Shown: piece after piece, positions 8,702 through 16,902 of the stretch
Numbering within the stretch: position 1 is the first letter of the stretch
Layout of the letters: the number at the start of each line of letters is the position of its first letter
NCBI RefSeq assembly: GCF_031157275.1
Contig: NZ_JAVIFW010000035.1
Coordinates: 1 to 61,986 of the forward strand
Direction: 5' to 3'
Source: Streptomyces sp. LHD-70
GTDB lineage: Bacteria > Actinomycetota > Actinomycetes > Streptomycetales > Streptomycetaceae
Length of the DNA: 61,986 nucleotides
Position numbers and translations under genes: made by a program
The notes under the pieces: model-generated
What the model was told of the DNA's origin: nothing
Seen by the model: only the letters and a program-made list of their open reading frames with translations
The model's database searches: none

Positions 8702-9529
8702 ATGCCAGACAGAGCCCAGCCCGGTGAAAAAGCCCGCCCCGGTGAGAAGCAGCGGCAGCGTTCCAACGTCACGGCGCGGGCCGTGCGCATGCTGGAACAC
8801 CGGCTGTCCCAGGGAGAATGGGCGGCCGGTGACCGATTGCCCTCTGAGCCCTCGCTGGCCGAGGAATTGGGCGTCAGCAGGGTCACGGTGCGCGCGGCGC
8901 TCGCGCAGCTGGAGAACGAGGGAATCGTCAACAGGCGCCACGGCTCCGGCACATACGTCAATTCCGTACGCCCGCTCGTGAGCAGTCTGCACCTCAACAT
9001 GGGCGCCGAGCAGATGATCCGCTCCACGGGACATGTGCCGGGAATCGCCGAGATGTCCTGGCGCCAGGCTGAGGCGGACGCGGACATCGCCGACCGCCTG
9101 GCCATCGAGGTTGGCGCACCCGTCGTTCATCTCCACCGAGTGCGCACCGCTGACGGCGTGCCCGTCACTGTTTCCGACGACTACTTCCCGGCGGCATTCC
9201 TGCCGGAGGAAACAGTGGCGCTCGGCCCGTCGCTCTACTCATTCCTCTCCACCGTGTGCGGAATCGACGTGTCCTTCGGTATCGCCAACCTCGAACCGGC
9301 CATCGCCGGCCCTGAGCGCGCGGCCGCCCTGCGCGTCAAGAGCGACGAACTGTGCCTGGTCATCCGGCAGGTCGACTACGACGTCACCGAGCAGCCCGTC
9401 TCGTACTCCGTCGAGTGCCACCTGGCGAGCGAGCTCACCTTCCAACTCGTACGCCAGGGACCGAGTTCGGCCCCCGCCTCCGGCAATCACACGCGCAACA
9501 ACGGCCGTCGGCCTCGTACTCAGGCATAA
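8702..9529 (+). CDS. GntR-family transcriptional regulator, HutC/UTRA subfamily
   Basis: About 275 residues. Winged helix around LPSEPSLAEELGVSRVTVRA and EGIVNRRHGSGTYVNS, followed by a UTRA-type ligand-binding domain (VHLHRVRTADGVPVTVSDDYFPAAFL to the C-terminus). ATG 8702 is placed after AGGTAGGA; ATG 8693 is an alternative. HutC-type regulators repress catabolic genes until a pathway metabolite binds the UTRA domain. The AGTTGTnnnACAACT motif occurs before its own gene, the kinase operon/Ldh2 pair and the AGCS symporter, which defines the probable regulon. Confidence 0.9.
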   Translation: MPDRAQPGEKARPGEKQRQRSNVTARAVRMLEHRLSQGEWAAGDRLPSEPSLAEELGVSRVTVRAALAQLENEGIVNRRHGSGTYVNSVRPLVSSLHLNMGAEQMIRSTGHVPGIAEMSWRQAEADADIADRLAIEVGAPVVHLHRVRTADGVPVTVSDDYFPAAFLPEETVALGPSLYSFLSTVCGIDVSFGIANLEPAIAGPERAAALRVKSDELCLVIRQVDYDVTEQPVSYSVECHLASELTFQLVRQGPSSAPASGNHTRNNGRRPRTQA

Positions 9530-9542
9530 GCCGTACGAAAAG

Positions 9543-9591
9543 AGCTCCCGGTGGTCACCGTCGACTCTGGTCGACAGCCTCACCGGGAGCT
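9543..9591. terminator. Convergent (bidirectional) terminator between gntR and AGCS genes
   Basis: AGCTCCCGGTG (9543-9553) pairs with CACCGGGAGCT (9581-9591), with an inner TCGAC/GTCGA stem and A/T-rich flanks on both sides. It serves both converging genes. Confidence 0.8.
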
Positions 9592-9648
9592 TTCTCGCGG
9601 GCTCGGCCATGGGGCCCGCACGGGGGGAGACACCCCCAGCTCAACTGG

Positions 9649-11136
9649 TCAACTCACGCTCGTTTCTTCCGCCTTGACCTTGCTGCCGGCCTTGGCGCGT
9701 GCGCGCTCTTCCCAGTAGACCGCGCCCTTGATGCCGAGTTCGGTCGGGTCGAACTCCGGGTTGACGCCGAGGGCGCGCTGGCGCTCGTAGTCCCGCCAGA
9801 TCTTGTGCACGATCGGGAACATCAGCAGCACGCACACCAGGTTGATCCAGCCGATGGCGCCGAACCCGATGTCTCCGGCCGCCCAGATGGCCTCGGCGTC
9901 GGCGATCGAACCGTAGAAGGAGATACCGATCGCACCGACCTTGAGGACGATGTCCCAATTCCGGCTCTGACGGCCGTCGAGCAGGAACATCAGGTTGGTC
10001 TTGGCAACATAGAAGTAGAACGCCTGGCAGGTGAATCCGAAGAGGAAGACCGCTACGGCGACGAATCCCGCACCCAAGCCAGGGGTCATGGAGTTGACGG
10101 CTTCCTGCACGAAATTCGGACCGGCGTCGACGCCCGGCAGATTGTTCACCAGGTATCCGCCGGCGCCGTCCGAGACGTTGTACGCACCGGACACGACGAT
10201 CATGACGCCGGTGGCCATGCAGATCAGCAGCACGTCGACGTAGATGCTGAACGACTGCACCAGGCCCTGCTTCGCGGGGTGCGAGGTCTTCGCGGCCGCC
10301 GCGGCGAACGTCGCCTCACCGTTGCCGTTGGCCGAGGCGAAAACGGCACGTCGCACGCCCCAGGCGATCGCGGCGCCGACGATGCCGCCGAGCACTTGGT
10401 GCGTTCCCATCGCCGAGGAAACGATCAGCGTGATCGCTGCAGGCACCTTGTCGACGTTGAACAGGATGACGGCCAGCGCGGCCAGGAGGTAACCGACGGC
10501 GAGCACCGGAACGAAGACCTGCGCGACCTTCACGATCCGCTTCGTGCCGCCGAAGATCACGGCGGCGAACAGCGCGGTGATCACCGTGGCGGGGACCCAT
10601 GTCGGCACGTCGAAGGCGAGCTTCGAACTGGTGGCGATCGTGTTCACCTGCAGCCCGGGAAAGACGAATCCATAACCGACCACACCTATGACCGCGACGA
10701 TTCCGGCCAGCCAGGGCGCCTTGAGCCCGTGCTTGATGTAGTACGGCATTCCGCCGCGGTCCTCTTGCGGGTCCTCCTGCTTGTACGTTTGCGCGAGTAC
10801 GGCCTCGGCGTATCCGACGGTCGAGGTGAGCAGGCCTGTGATGGCCATCCACATCAGCGCTCCCGGACCGCCCGCGGCGACGGCCGTCGCCACACCGGCA
10901 ATGCTTCCGACGCCGACACGACTCGACAGTGCGAGAACCAGTGCCTGGAACGACGAAAGGCCGCCGCCTTCACCGCTCGTCTCGCGCAGCTGTCGCAGCA
11001 TGTCGGGAATCCTGCGGAACTGCGTGCCCTTGGTGGCAAGGGTGAACAGCACGCCGAGCCCGAGCACGAGATATGCCATCGGGTTCCAGATTGCATTGCT
11101 GATTTCGGACAAAGTGTTGTCCATGGGGAGGTCCAT
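9649..11136 (-). CDS. Alanine/glycine:cation symporter family (AGCS) transporter
   Basis: About 495 residues and some 11 membrane helices. The AGCS signature is visible in SRVGVGSIAGVATAVAAGGPGALMWMAITG, followed by the GGMPYYIKHGL region, MGTHQVLGGIVGAAIAWGVRRAVFASANG and FGFTCQAFYFYVAKTN. These carriers import small neutral amino acids (alanine, glycine and analogues) with Na+ or H+. Start is either ATG 11136 or 11124; the open frame extends to 11190 without a convincing ribosome site. Its promoter carries the HutC operator, so it probably imports the substrate of the 2266-8585 genes, suggesting an amino-acid-like compound. Confidence 0.88.
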   Translation of the reverse strand: MDLPMDNTLSEISNAIWNPMAYLVLGLGVLFTLATKGTQFRRIPDMLRQLRETSGEGGGLSSFQALVLALSSRVGVGSIAGVATAVAAGGPGALMWMAITGLLTSTVGYAEAVLAQTYKQEDPQEDRGGMPYYIKHGLKAPWLAGIVAVIGVVGYGFVFPGLQVNTIATSSKLAFDVPTWVPATVITALFAAVIFGGTKRIVKVAQVFVPVLAVGYLLAALAVILFNVDKVPAAITLIVSSAMGTHQVLGGIVGAAIAWGVRRAVFASANGNGEATFAAAAAKTSHPAKQGLVQSFSIYVDVLLICMATGVMIVVSGAYNVSDGAGGYLVNNLPGVDAGPNFVQEAVNSMTPGLGAGFVAVAVFLFGFTCQAFYFYVAKTNLMFLLDGRQSRNWDIVLKVGAIGISFYGSIADAEAIWAAGDIGFGAIGWINLVCVLLMFPIVHKIWRDYERQRALGVNPEFDPTELGIKGAVYWEERARAKAGSKVKAEETSVS

Positions 11137-11324
11137 TTCGAAGAGAGCGGCTGTGCGGAGACAGCCAGGCTTACGTCGGCTCTGTGCCAATTTCGATGGA
11201 TGGAGAAAGGGAGGCGGCTAGTGCCGGTCGGTACGGCGCGACCCGACGAGTGGGTTGCTGCTGGGTCGCGTCCCCCACGCAGCCTCGAGGTTCGATCTGA
11301 CGAGCTTCGGTCCTATTAAGGTTT

Positions 11325-11410
11325 AGTTGTCATACAACTTTGCGGGGGTTGTCGCAGGCTAGCTCTCGTTGCTCGAGAGTGTCAATGGAATGAATGCGAG
11401 GTTGTCCTAC
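11325..11410. promoter_or_regulatory. HutC-type operator upstream of the AGCS symporter
   Basis: AGTTGTCATACAACTT at 11325-11340 is an almost perfect inverted repeat and matches the site at 3393-3408 in reverse complement. A further half-site GTTGTCCTAC lies at 11401-11410, complementary to the half-site at 3320. The 425-base gap 11137-11561 contains only these sites and the hairpin at 11442-11490. Confidence 0.72.
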
Positions 11411-11441
11411 TCGTCGGTTCGGTCCAGACAGCTGTAGACGG

Positions 11442-11490
11442 CGATCGCCTGATGCCTCCCGGTCGGCGGCCGGGAGGCATCAGGCGATCG
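11442..11490 (-). terminator. Strong hairpin terminator after the MFS gene
   Basis: A 21-bp perfect stem (arms 11442-11462 and 11470-11490) with a 7-base loop lies just beyond the stop of the leftward MFS gene. It insulates the AGCS promoter from read-through. Confidence 0.85.
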
Positions 11491-11561
11491 TCATCGAGCA
11501 GGGGCGGCGCATGCCGTCAGCTGCGCTTCTGCGAGAGGTGCGGCGGACTGGGGAGGCCCTC

Positions 11562-12899
11562 CTAGTGGCTCATCCCGGCGGCCGTCTGGCTGAGGCTCTT
11601 GCCCCTCGTCTCCGGGGCCAGCCACTGCGACAGGAGCGCGCCGAACAGCGCGATGCCCGCGGCGATGAGCATGGTCGGCCCGCTGCCCAGGTTGGTCATG
11701 GACACGGGCAGCAGGAACGTGCCGAGGCCCGCGCCGATCCGGCTGACCGCGGCGGCGAAGCCCGTTCCGATGCCGCGGATCTCGGTGGGGAAGACCTCGC
11801 CCGGGTAGACGCCCGTCAGAGTCGTGTACATGGCGTTGAAGAACGAGAACGTCAGGAACAGCACGAGGACGACCAGCGGCGGCGCGCCCGCCCACAGGCC
11901 GATCACGGCGAGGACCAGGGTGCACACCCACTGCGGCGGCACGGTCAGCGCACGCCGGCCGAGCCGGTCGATCAGTACGACGGTGATGATCACGGCGGTG
12001 AGGGCGACCGCGGAGAGTGCGACCCCACCGGCCAGACCCCCGCTGAGGCCGTACTTCTGCAGCACGCTGTCGGCGAAGGTCGCGATGGCGAAGTACGGCG
12101 CGACGGCGCAGAACCAGAACATCGACACGAAGAGCGTGGCCCGCCAGTAGTCCCGGGAAAAGAGCATCCCGAAGCTGCCCTTGTGGATCTCCTCGTGCTC
12201 GATGTCCGCCATGTCCTCCGCGCTCTCCAGGTACCGGTGAGCGATGCGGCGGGCCTCGTCCTTGCGGCCGGCCTGCCAGAGCCAGCGCGGCGACTCGGGC
12301 AGGCCAAGGCGGGCGAGGAACAGCGCAAGAGCGAGCACGGTGCTGGTGCCCAGGATGAGACGCCAGCTCAGACCGGCCTCGTTCAGGACGTGGCCGATGA
12401 AGAACGCAATCATGAAACCGGCGTACCAGGCCACGAGGGTCAGGGCCATCAGCCGTCCGCGCAGGCGGGCGGGCGCGAACTCGGACATCAGCGGCCAGCC
12501 GACGGAGTACTCGGCGCCGATCGCCACACCCATCAGAACCCGCACGATGGCCAGATGCAGCGGCGACTCGACGAAGAACTGGAGAGCCGACGCGACCACG
12601 AATAGTGCCATGTCGATCATGAACAGAGGCTTGCGGCCGTACTTGTCGGCGGCCCAGCCACCGAGCGGCGATCCGACCAAGATGCCGAACAGAGCGGCCG
12701 CGGCCACGAAACCTTCCCAGAAGACGCTGAGCTGCATGTCGGCGGCCATCGTCGCCGACACGGGGCCGACGATCCCGAGGATGTAGCCGTCGAGGAACAT
12801 GCCGCCGGTCAGGACGACGATCATCCTCATCATGAAGCGGCGCTTGGACGCGGCGGAGACCTGACGGGAACCGTCAGCCGTGATCACTGTTGCGGACAT
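11562..12899 (-). CDS. MFS transporter (metabolite:H+ symporter, sugar-porter-like)
   Basis: About 445 residues, 12 predicted helices. MFS motifs are clear: GGMFLDGYILGIVGP in helix 1, GWAADKYGRKPLFMIDM in loop 2-3, the central LPESPRWLWQAGRKDEA, and VFPTEIRGIGTGFAAAVSRIGA in helix 10-11. I chose ATG 12899 (AAGGTG six bases upstream) over GTG 12908. It closely resembles the architecture of the MFS protein at 53760-55157. It is divergent from the 2-oxoglutarate oxygenase, with TTCGACA-type operators between them. Likely substrate: an organic acid or betaine-like compound; not resolvable by sequence. Confidence 0.85.
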   Translation of the reverse strand: MSATVITADGSRQVSAASKRRFMMRMIVVLTGGMFLDGYILGIVGPVSATMAADMQLSVFWEGFVAAAALFGILVGSPLGGWAADKYGRKPLFMIDMALFVVASALQFFVESPLHLAIVRVLMGVAIGAEYSVGWPLMSEFAPARLRGRLMALTLVAWYAGFMIAFFIGHVLNEAGLSWRLILGTSTVLALALFLARLGLPESPRWLWQAGRKDEARRIAHRYLESAEDMADIEHEEIHKGSFGMLFSRDYWRATLFVSMFWFCAVAPYFAIATFADSVLQKYGLSGGLAGGVALSAVALTAVIITVVLIDRLGRRALTVPPQWVCTLVLAVIGLWAGAPPLVVLVLFLTFSFFNAMYTTLTGVYPGEVFPTEIRGIGTGFAAAVSRIGAGLGTFLLPVSMTNLGSGPTMLIAAGIALFGALLSQWLAPETRGKSLSQTAAGMSH

Positions 12900-13124
12900 G
12901 GGTGTCACCTTGCGGTCGGTGTGCAGGGCATGGGCATATCGATTCGTCGGTCTGTGGGTGCCTGACTACGTAGGTCCCTGGATCACGTCGATCTGCCGAT
13001 CGGTGTGAGCGGGATGCCGGCCTGACCCGCTGCTCTCGGCGCGAGCGGGTGGAGGAGGCCCGGATGCCGGGGGCGGGGGAGGAGCGCGCTCTCTGACTTC
13101 CGCGATCGGGGAACCTCGTGGGGC

Positions 13125-13143
13125 TGCAGACCATCGTGGTGCA
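13125..13143. promoter_or_regulatory. 19-base element shared with the ABC-transporter leader
   Basis: TGCAGACCATCGTGGTGCA, nearly identical to 51864-51882 (TGCAGACCATGGTGGTGCA). It is imperfectly palindromic. Both copies lie 226-277 bases upstream of a leftward transporter gene. Read leftwards, it also contains ATGGTCTGC, which opens short frames beginning MVC-P in both places, so a leader peptide is a second possibility. Confidence 0.45.
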
Positions 13144-13328
13144 GTGCGTCCGGCGTCGAGGTCTACGGTCAGTGGATTCCGCATCCTTGATTCCTGCGAT
13201 TGTCGAAAGGCGGTCGCGGGATACGGGTGGTAGTCGCCCGCCGCGCGCGAGCCGGGGCCGTCTGCGCGCCGGCCCGGTGCTGTCCGTCCGGCCGGCAGAT
13301 GGGCGCTCGGACCCTGTGGGCAGGGGGA

Positions 13329-13344
13329 TTGGACACTTGTCGAA
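13329..13344. promoter_or_regulatory. TTCGACA-type operator in the MFS/oxygenase intergenic region
   Basis: TTGGACACTTGTCGAA differs from the consensus palindrome TTCGACA-N2-TGTCGAA at one position. A weaker half-site TGTCGAAA lies at 13201-13208. The 730-base region 12900-13629 contains no convincing gene besides these sites and the 19-base element; reading frames there show no family features. Confidence 0.6.
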
Positions 13345-13629
13345 CGCCTTCGGATTTTTCTCCTCTCTGGCGTGGATGTGGCCACCAGCAGGCCGCTCCT
13401 AAGGTCACTGCCATGCAGACGAAAATTTCGTGAGCTTGGGGTGGTTCACCCCCGCCCGAGACGCTCCGCTATTCCGCCCAGAAGCCGCAGGGAAGCAGCT
13501 TCAAGCCATGCCGCCGCCCTGTTTGCGCGCGGCGGGCCCCAGCACCGAATTCTTGATGGCGGCAGCCACAAATCGCAACTCTCGCGTACGCCGCCGATCG
13601 GAACTCCAACACTCAAAGGAGAGTTCAAC

Positions 13630-14619
13630 GTGAGCGCTGAATCGAACCTTCACTTCGCCTGTAAGCAGACGGCGTTCAGCGAGATTCCGATCATCGACGT
13701 GTCGCCGCTGATCGACGGCACCGATCCGCAAGGCGTCGCCAAGCAGATCGGTGAGGTCTGCGAGCAGGTCGGGTTCTTCTACATCACGAACCACGGCGTT
13801 CCCGCAGAATTGGTCGAGGGCATGTACCAGGCCACCGAGCGGTTCTTCGACCTGCCGTTCGAGGCCAAGCAGCGCCTGAACGTCGCCAACTCCGGGCCGA
13901 CGGTGCGGGGTTACATCCCGACGTACGCCGAGAACGCGGACCCGGAGAACACCCGCGACTTCAAGGAGGCCTTCGACTACGGCGCGCCCGAGGAAGAGGT
14001 GTCCCCCTTCTTCGGCCCGAACCTGATGCCTTCGGAGCTGCCGGAGTTCAAGGAAGCCTGCGAGGCCTACCACGACACGATGCTGGCGTTGGCCCGCAAG
14101 TTGGTCAGCGCGATCGCCCTCAGCCTGGACCTGCCGGCGGACCACTTCGAGTCGATCCACCGGAAGCCGATCACGATTCAGCGCCTTCTGCACTACCCGC
14201 CGCAGGCAGGCGCAGCCTCGCAGAAGGACATCGGCATCGGCGCGCACACCGACTACGGGTTCCTGACGATCCTTTCCCAGGACAGCGTCGGAGGCCTTCA
14301 GGTCCGCAACAGCGAAGGTGAATGGGTGAGCGCACCGCCCGTCGACGGCACTTTCATCATCAACATCGGCGACCTGGTCCAGACCCTGACCAACGGCCGC
14401 TACTCCTCGACAGTGCACCGAGTCGTCAACACCAGCGGAGCCGAGCGGTATTCGATCCCGTTCTTCCTCGACGCCGACTACGACGCGGTCATCGAACCGC
14501 TGCCGAACTGCGTGGACGAGGAGAACCCCGCCACGTCAACGCCCTTCACGTGCGGCGAATACAAGTACAGCCGTTTCGTGGCGGTCTATGGCCACCTGAA
14601 GGACGCTGTGAGTGCCTGA
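13630..14619 (+). CDS. Isopenicillin N synthase-like 2-oxoglutarate/Fe(II) dioxygenase
   Basis: 329 residues from GTG 13630, which has AAAGGAGAG seven bases upstream; the open frame extends further but without a ribosome site. The Fe(II) triad is H206-x-D208 (GAHTDYGF) and H263 (STVHRVVN), and the co-substrate site is R273-Y-S275. The start IPIIDVSPLIDG and the FFYITNHGVP motif are typical of this family. Such enzymes hydroxylate, desaturate or demethylate small molecules. It is divergent from an MFS gene and shares the TTCGACA operator, so it may hydroxylate or open a route into the betaine/proline pathway. That role is inference. Confidence 0.88.
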   Translation: MSAESNLHFACKQTAFSEIPIIDVSPLIDGTDPQGVAKQIGEVCEQVGFFYITNHGVPAELVEGMYQATERFFDLPFEAKQRLNVANSGPTVRGYIPTYAENADPENTRDFKEAFDYGAPEEEVSPFFGPNLMPSELPEFKEACEAYHDTMLALARKLVSAIALSLDLPADHFESIHRKPITIQRLLHYPPQAGAASQKDIGIGAHTDYGFLTILSQDSVGGLQVRNSEGEWVSAPPVDGTFIINIGDLVQTLTNGRYSSTVHRVVNTSGAERYSIPFFLDADYDAVIEPLPNCVDEENPATSTPFTCGEYKYSRFVAVYGHLKDAVSA

Positions 14620-14684
14620 GGTCACGTCTACTCCGTGACGTGCGTTGCAGTGTGCTCTGGGCCGCCTGTACTGAGGCTGCCTCT

Positions 14685-14726
14685 GAGAAGTGCGGCACGG
14701 GACAGGAGATCCGCGCCGCACTTCTC
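14685..14726 (+). terminator. Terminator after the dioxygenase gene
   Basis: GAGAAGTGCGGC (14685-14696) pairs perfectly with GCCGCACTTCTC (14715-14726). A second hairpin, GCCCCGCCG/CGGCGGGGC, lies at about 14841-14873. The stretch 14620-14959 otherwise shows no gene. Confidence 0.8.
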
Positions 14727-14959
14727 GATCGCTGGTGTAGTCGGGCACCTCCAGAAATCGCGAAGGTCGTTGGTTCAAGTTCAGGTGATTCCCCTGACGC
14801 GACCGGGCCGCCGTACGGCAGGCTCTCCTCTCAACTCAAATGCCCCGCCGCTCCTTTCCACTACGGCGGGGCGTTTGCGTACCGCGGGGGGCGAATGTGA
14901 ATGGGGAGTTCGGAGGCTCTTGGGCACTTTCCGTGAAGCGGTTGGGGTAGCCCTCCTGG

Positions 14960-15499
14960 GTGGGGGATCATGCCTGTGGCTTGCTGAAAGTCCTGTTTCC
15001 GTACCTATCCGATGTGACCATCGATGAGTTGGTCAGGAGCGGCAGTTCCGTACGCTTCACCGCGAGGTGCACGGCGGCGACGGCGAGGTGTCTTGGGTGC
15101 GGGATGTCTGCGAGGCGGGTCCATAGCCGGTACGTGCGACGACCTGCTGACACGGCGGTCGGCGGGCAGCCCATGGTGATCAACCTGCAGGTCCGTCGCT
15201 TCTTCTGCGACAACAGCGACTGCGGGAAGAAGACGTTCGCCGAACAGGTCGAGGGCCTCACCTTCCGCTACGGACGACGGACCGTGCACGTCCAACGGGC
15301 CCTGGAGCAGGTGGCATTGGTACGGGGCGGGGCAGCTGGTGAACGCCTTGCGACAAGGTTGGCCATGCCGGTCAGCGGCTCCACACTCCTGCGGCTGACC
15401 GGGCGCTTGGAGCTGCCGGCGGTGCCCGCGGTCGAGGTCCTCGGCGTCGACGAGTTCGCCTTCCGGCGCGGCCGGAAATTCGGCACGATCCTCATTTGA
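14960..15499 (+). pseudogene. Truncated ISL3-family transposase
   Basis: About 180 residues of the ISL3 N-terminal half. It has the zinc-ribbon (CLGCGMSARRVHSRYVRR and FFCDNSDCGKKTF), the linker, and EVLGVDEFAFRRGRKFGTIL with the first catalytic aspartate. The protein stops right after this point, whereas ISL3 transposases continue for roughly 300 more residues. It is related to the ISL3 copy at 29741. No inverted ends are evident. It marks an old insertion between the dioxygenase and the dehydrogenase operon. Confidence 0.82.
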
Positions 15500-15535
15500 G
15501 AGGTCCAGGGATCCCTTTCGGTCAGGTCGAGGTAA

Positions 15536-15623
15536 CGGGCACGCGGTGCGGAGGCGCGTGCCCGGAGACAGGGAAAGGTGTGGGGCGGTGGATTGTCTCC
15601 TCGGGTGCCTGGCACCCGAGGAG
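15536..15623 (-). terminator. Tandem hairpins ending the GlpA/GlpB-like operon
   Basis: CTCCTCGGGTGC (15597-15608) and GCACCCGAGGAG (15612-15623) form a perfect 12-bp stem with a 3-base loop, 20 bases past the operon stop. A second 10-bp stem, CGGGCACGCG/CGCGTGCCCG, lies at 15536-15564. Confidence 0.8.
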
Positions 15624-15642
15624 GCGGCGAGCGTGAGTTCGG

Positions 15643-16902
15643 TCAGCCGAGACCGATGTGGACGGGGCCGCCGGTCGGCGAGACGTTCTTCAGTATGCCG
15701 TCCGGCACACGGAAGACGCGTCCGGGCGCAGCGGGCCAGGGCAGGGTACGGCGGGCGACGACTCGGCCGTCCTGTCGCAGGGTGACCTTCGGGAAGCGCG
15801 AGAACTCGTCGGTCCACAGCAGGAGCCGGCCGCGGGCGGGCGCCGGGTCGTTCTGCCGCAGGATCTGGGGTGCGACCCAGCGGAAAGGGGCGTCGGCGAT
15901 GAGCCGGACCCCCTCGGTCGGGTCGGGCGCCCCCTGAAGGTAGCTGATGACCTGCTCGGCGACGTGCTTGCCGTCGAGGGCGGCGATGTCGGCGGTGTCG
16001 ACGGGGTGCAGGACGTTGCCCGCTGCGAAGACACCGGGGCGACTGGTGCGCAGGGCGGTGTCGGTGACAGGGCCGAGGGTGCCCTCGTCGAGTTCGATGC
16101 CGCCCGCTCGGGCGAGTTCGTGGTCGGGGATCCAGTCGCCGGTGAAGACGACGGTGTCGCAGTCGACGGTGCGGCGCTTGCCCGTGTCGAGGTTTTCGAT
16201 CTCCACGGCCTGGCAGCGTCCCTTGCCGATGATTCGGGTGACGCGCGTACGCGTGGCCACGGGCACGCGGAGCACGGTTCGGCCGGCCGCGTTGAAGGCT
16301 CCGTACGACTCAGCCTTGGCGTACTGACTGACCATCAGAGCAGGCGTGCACCCGGCCTCGCGCAGCGTCATGACAGCGGACCAGCTGACGAGCTCACCGC
16401 CGACGACGACGGCACGTTGGCCGACGGGCTGGTGGTGGAGGTGGACGAGATTCTGGAGCTGGCCTGTGGTGTAGACGCCGTGCGGGCGGTCGCCCGGGAT
16501 GCGGCGAGCCGTACGGGGGCGTTCCCGGGCGCCGGTGGCCAGAACAAGGGCGCGGGGGCGGATCTGGTGGCGGCCATCAGGGCTGGTGACGTCGACCGTG
16601 GTGGTGTCGGCCCACCCGGTGACCATGGTGCGGGTGCTGATCTCGACGCCGGCGTCCGTGGCCTGCCGTACGAGATGGCGCGCGTACGCCGGACCCGACA
16701 TCACCCGACGCAGGTCGCGCACGCCGTAGCCGGTGTGGTCGCTGTGGCGGGGAATGCCGCCCGCGTTCTCCTCGCGGTCGACGACCAGGACGTGGCCGGC
16801 GCCGCGGCGCTTGAGTTCGGCAGCGGCGGTGAGACCGGCGGGTCCACCACCGATGACGAGCACGTCGGGCGTGATCAGACGGGGGCGGGGGAGCTGGTTC
16901 AT
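15643..16902 (-). CDS. NAD(P)/FAD-binding oxidoreductase subunit (GlpB/OoxA-like)
   Basis: About 419 residues. ATG 16902 follows AAGGA and overlaps the stop of the upstream gene (ATGA). There are two Rossmann motifs: DVLVIGGGPAGLTAAAEL (FAD) and AVVVGGELVSWSAVMTL (NAD-like, glycine pattern altered). LATGARERPRTARRIPG and GVFAAGNVLHPVDTADIAALDG are typical of pyridine-nucleotide-disulfide oxidoreductases that partner GlpA-like dehydrogenases. With its neighbour it probably forms a membrane- or quinone-linked polyol- or amino-polyol-phosphate dehydrogenase. The C-terminal approximately 90 residues look like an extra domain of unknown role. Confidence 0.8.
   Translation of the reverse strand: MNQLPRPRLITPDVLVIGGGPAGLTAAAELKRRGAGHVLVVDREENAGGIPRHSDHTGYGVRDLRRVMSGPAYARHLVRQATDAGVEISTRTMVTGWADTTTVDVTSPDGRHQIRPRALVLATGARERPRTARRIPGDRPHGVYTTGQLQNLVHLHHQPVGQRAVVVGGELVSWSAVMTLREAGCTPALMVSQYAKAESYGAFNAAGRTVLRVPVATRTRVTRIIGKGRCQAVEIENLDTGKRRTVDCDTVVFTGDWIPDHELARAGGIELDEGTLGPVTDTALRTSRPGVFAAGNVLHPVDTADIAALDGKHVAEQVISYLQGAPDPTEGVRLIADAPFRWVAPQILRQNDPAPARGRLLLWTDEFSRFPKVTLRQDGRVVARRTLPWPAAPGRVFRVPDGILKNVSPTGGPVHIGLG

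Noticed and set aside
14757..14800. tRNA-like 3' sequence (AAGGTCGTTGGTTCAAGTTC) near the ISL3 fragment, a possible attachment site
   Set aside because: The T-arm does not pair and no acceptor or anticodon stem can be drawn; the resemblance is limited to the TTCAA loop.
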